The position numbers were made by a program, and so were the translations under genes. From NCBI GenBank assembly GCA_013151915.1, contig JAADHJ010000006.1:1-64000 (forward strand): a stretch of 64,000 nt of DNA, given 5' to 3'. The first letter of the stretch is position 1. Every line of letters begins with the position of its first letter. Source of the stretch: Deltaproteobacteria bacterium (GTDB taxonomy: Bacteria; BMS3Abin14). The notes below the pieces were generated by a model. That model made no database searches. It saw only the letters and a program-made list of their open reading frames with translations, and was not told the DNA's origin. Shown here in pieces: positions 61,706-64,000 of the stretch.

Positions 61706-62752
61706 TCAGGGAACAATGGGCAGATCCAGAAGCCCGAGAGTCTCCGGAAGCCCCAGCATGATATTCATGTTCTGTACCGCCTGTCCGGAGGCGCCTTTCA
61801 CGAGATTGTCCAGGCAGGAAATCACGATGATCCTTCCGTTTCCCCGGTCAATCCTTGGAGCGATGACGCACATGTTGGTTCCGCGAACCTCCTTCAAGGT
61901 CGGAAGCGGTTCCTGGTTTCCCCGGACCTGCACGAACGGCTCATCCCTATACCGTTCTTTGTACAGATCACAAACGGCCTCGGCCTCAAGGGAACCAGCC
62001 GGATCGGCATAGATCGTCGAAAGTATCCCTCTACTGACCGGGAGCAAATGAGGGGTAAAGGTCACCCGGATTTCCTTTCCCCCGATCCTGGTCAGCTCCT
62101 GGTCAATCTCAGGGGTGTGCCGGTGCACACCCGCAATTCCATAGGCCGAGAAGTTGCCCTCCACCTCGGGGAAATGGAGATGCTCCTTCGGTTCCCTTCC
62201 GGCCCCGCTTACACCGGATTTGCTGTCGGCGATAACGGAAGACGTCTTTAGGAGACCCTTTTCCACAAGAGGGACGAGACCCAGGATGATGCTGGTCGGA
62301 TAACACCCCGCGTTGGCCACCAGGAAAGCGTCACGTATTCCATCCCGGTAAAGCTCGGGAAAACCGTTTACAGCGGTCCGCAGCAGATGGACCTGGCTGT
62401 GGGGGCCATACCACTCCTCGTAGACCTTCCGTTCCCGCAATCTGAAGTCAGCGCTCAGGTCAACGGTTCGCACGCCTGTTTCAATCAAGGCGGCGGACGC
62501 ATCCATGGCACCCCCATGGGGAAGGCATACGAAAACCAGGTCCGACTCCATCCGGGCCTCGGAAGCGTCAAACGCCCTGAACCTCAGACCCGTCCGGCCG
62601 GACAAGGCCGGAGAGACCTCGGAAAGATGCTTTCCGGCCCACTTCCTCGATGTGACGTATGTCAGGTCAACCTCGGGATGGCGCAACAGAATTCGGATGA
62701 GCTCCATCCCGGTATAGCCCGTTGCCCCGATTATTCCCACTCTGGCAGTCAT
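61706..62752 (-). CDS. argC: N-acetyl-gamma-glutamyl-phosphate reductase
   Basis: The third step of arginine synthesis. 348 residues. NAD(P)-binding GATGYTGMELIRIL at residues 9-22 and catalytic C150 in NAGCYPT; HRHTPEI (His) later. Start chosen at the second of two tandem ATG codons, with GGAGGG just upstream. Downstream of rpsI but separated by a terminator and a 103-bp repeat; another inverted repeat lies beyond its 3' end. Confidence 0.96.
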   Translation of the reverse strand: MTARVGIIGATGYTGMELIRILLRHPEVDLTYVTSRKWAGKHLSEVSPALSGRTGLRFRAFDASEARMESDLVFVCLPHGGAMDASAALIETGVRTVDLSADFRLRERKVYEEWYGPHSQVHLLRTAVNGFPELYRDGIRDAFLVANAGCYPTSIILGLVPLVEKGLLKTSSVIADSKSGVSGAGREPKEHLHFPEVEGNFSAYGIAGVHRHTPEIDQELTRIGGKEIRVTFTPHLLPVSRGILSTIYADPAGSLEAEAVCDLYKERYRDEPFVQVRGNQEPLPTLKEVRGTNMCVIAPRIDRGNGRIIVISCLDNLVKGASGQAVQNMNIMLGLPETLGLLDLPIVP

Positions 62753-62903
62753 CATCCCTCCGATCTACAAATGCCCCAGGGTAGCCAAGACATTGAATCA
62801 TATCACAAATCAGGTTCATCGTAAAAATGAGTACCCGGATGTGAAATCATGTTGAAATAACAAACACTTCCAGACCTGATTTACCACAGCCTGCCCTGAG
62901 CTT
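62753..62903. other. Non-coding spacer upstream of argC
   Basis: No gene seen. Contains AAAAATGAGTACCCGG (about 62824-62839), an inverted form of the GGTACTCATTT sequence at 32834 and 61687. With the repeat 62904-63007 and the rpsI terminator it makes a gap of about 316 bases. Confidence 0.5.
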
Positions 62904-63007
62904 GACCTTTTCAGCTCCGCCCGGGATTGCCGCGTCACTCTCGTCTCCCTCGATGTTCCTCGCAATGACAGCAAAATCATAAAGGTATGCGTTACCCCGA
63001 ATGAACC
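62904..63007 (-). repeat. 103-bp repeat, inverted copy
   Basis: Inverted partner of 61243-61345 with a few substitutions and a one-base insertion, ending just at the rpsI terminator. With copy 1 it brackets argC. Confidence 0.88.
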
Positions 63008-63009
63008 AA

Positions 63010-63045
63010 AAGAAAAAAGGGGAAGAGCCGCAAGGGCCCTTCCCC
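63010..63045 (-). terminator. Rho-independent terminator after rpsI
   Basis: On the minus strand GGGGAAGGGCC (63045-63035) pairs with GGCTCTTCCCC (63029-63019), with one G-U pair, and then TTTTTTCT. Confidence 0.9.
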
Positions 63046-63068
63046 TGAAAATTCCCATCGAGGGAAGA

Positions 63069-63461
63069 TCAACGTTTGGAGAACTGGAACCTTGCGCGGG
63101 CACCCCTCTGGCCATACTTCTTACGCTCAACCTCGCGAGCGTCTCTGGTCAGATACCCGGCTTTCTTAAGCGGCTTCCTGTATTCGCCGGAAACGTTAAG
63201 GAGGGCTCTGCTGATGCCGTGCTTGATGGCTCCCGCCTGTCCGCTGACGCCGCCGCCCTTGACAGTGACCCTGACATCGAACTGTCCAACGGTCCCCGTC
63301 ACCTCGAAGGGCTGCATAATTATCATTTTCAGGGTTTCCCTGCCCAGATATCCGTCAGCTTCTTTCCGGTTGATATGGATCTTTCCATCTCCATCCTTCA
63401 GCCATACGCGCGCAATGGAGGTCTTTCTCTTTCCTGTCCCATAATATGTCGTCTGTTCCAT
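63069..63461 (-). CDS. rpsI: 30S ribosomal protein S9
   Basis: A head protein whose C-terminal tail touches the P-site tRNA. 130 residues with [35 protein letters not shown] and the end RARFQFSKR. Second gene of the rplM-rpsI pair; 22 bases separate them. Terminator follows. Confidence 0.97.
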   Translation of the reverse strand: MEQTTYYGTGKRKTSIARVWLKDGDGKIHINRKEADGYLGRETLKMIIMQPFEVTGTVGQFDVRVTVKGGGVSGQAGAIKHGISRALLNVSGEYRKPLKKAGYLTRDAREVERKKYGQRGARARFQFSKR

Positions 63462-63483
63462 TTTTAATATTTACCCTCTGGAA

Positions 63484-63912
63484 TCAAATGGAGATCTTCT
63501 CGGGCTGCTGTGCCTCATGGGGATGCTCCGCTCCGGCGTATATCTTCAGCTTGCCGATCATCTGCCTGCCAAGCCTGTTTTTGGGAAGCATCCCCCGGAC
63601 GGCATTTTTGACCAACATTTCCGGCCTTTTTTCAAGCAGATCCCGGGCGGAAATACCCTTGATGCCGCCGGGATAGCCCGAATGACGATAGTAGAACTTC
63701 TGGTCAAGTTTATTGCCGGTTAACCGGATCTTTTCGGCATTCACAACAATTACAAAATCGCCCGTGTCCACGTGGGGAGTAAAAATCGGTTTGTTCTTTC
63801 CCCTGATGATACCGGCAACCTGGGAGGCGAGTCTTCCGAGGACGACGTCCTCAGCATCCACAACGACCCACCGCCTTTGTACATCTTCCTTCTTTGCACT
63901 GAACGTTTTCAT
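63484..63912 (-). CDS. rplM: 50S ribosomal protein L13
   Basis: An early assembly protein. 142 residues, starting [20 protein letters not shown], with [29 protein letters not shown] (as two motifs) and [13 protein letters not shown] 63912 is preferred to the earlier in-frame ATG 63951 because it fits the family start; GAGGAA lies upstream. Confidence 0.97.
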   Translation of the reverse strand: MKTFSAKKEDVQRRWVVVDAEDVVLGRLASQVAGIIRGKNKPIFTPHVDTGDFVIVVNAEKIRLTGNKLDQKFYYRHSGYPGGIKGISARDLLEKRPEMLVKNAVRGMLPKNRLGRQMIGKLKIYAGAEHPHEAQQPEKISI

Positions 63913-63965
63913 CGCTGCTTGATTCCTCGCTGAATAGACGGAACAACCCAAAACGAAAGGGAACC

Positions 63966-63992
63966 ATTAGTACAAATTGCGAATCATGTCAA
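63966..63992 (-). promoter_or_regulatory. Candidate promoter of rplM-rpsI
   Basis: On the minus strand TTGACA (63992-63987), 15 bases, then ACTAAT (63971-63966), preceded by TG as in extended -10 sites. It lies about 55 bases upstream of the rplM start. Confidence 0.5.
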
Positions 63993-64000
63993 TAGCCATT

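Overview
The window is a bacterial chromosome segment from a Gram-negative organism. It encodes LptD, LPS-type envelope assembly and LepB. The gene neighbourhoods (secE-nusG-rplKAJL-rpoBC, str, S10/spc/alpha, pyrR-pyrB-pyrC-carA-carB, accD-folC, rplM-rpsI-argC) resemble Deltaproteobacteria/Desulfobacterota, as far as I recall Geobacter-type genomes. The exact lineage cannot be fixed by eye. Nearly all genes are on the + strand.

Layout. 1-32561 is one almost continuous information-processing block: the tail of a first EF-Tu gene, rpmG, tRNA-Trp, secE, nusG, rplK, rplA, rplJ, rplL, rpoB, rpoC; then rpsL, rpsG, fusA, a complete tuf, rpsJ; then the S10, spc and alpha operons through rplQ. Order is canonical except that rplC (L3) is missing between rpsJ and rplD. 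32877-43310 holds a fused ECF-type ATPase, TrpB2, accD, folC, lptD, a small membrane protein, lepA and lepB. 43333-48404 is a signalling module: hybrid histidine kinase, small membrane protein, receiver-PilZ protein, and on the opposite strand a receiver-HD-GYP protein and a PilZ protein. 48548-60067 is a complete UMP biosynthesis operon (pyrR, pyrB, pyrC, carA, carB, pyrK, pyrD, pyrF, pyrE) behind a PyrR-type attenuator, with a stand-alone receiver protein inserted just before pyrE. 60119-63912 carries an AT-rich HD-GYP gene lying inside a repeat element, a repeat-rich non-coding stretch, argC, rpsI and rplM (all minus strand).

The most unusual feature is a set of dispersed multi-hairpin repeats (families A and B here) with similar inverted ends, about 50-160 bp, at 14 intergenic places. 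Seven lie inside the ribosomal protein/RNA polymerase operons without breaking a gene, and several are flanked by short direct repeats like target-site duplications. One copy at 60119-60898 has an HD-GYP phosphodiesterase gene in place of its core, so the ends look able to carry cargo. Further repeat families (a 103-bp inverted pair around argC, a small palindrome, and 7-bp-period satellites) decorate other intergenic gaps.

Working together: the first block makes the transcription and translation machinery, accD/folC/lptD/lepB serve lipid, folate and envelope assembly, and the pyr operon makes UMP under nucleotide-sensing attenuation. The PilZ/HD-GYP proteins indicate cyclic di-GMP signalling.
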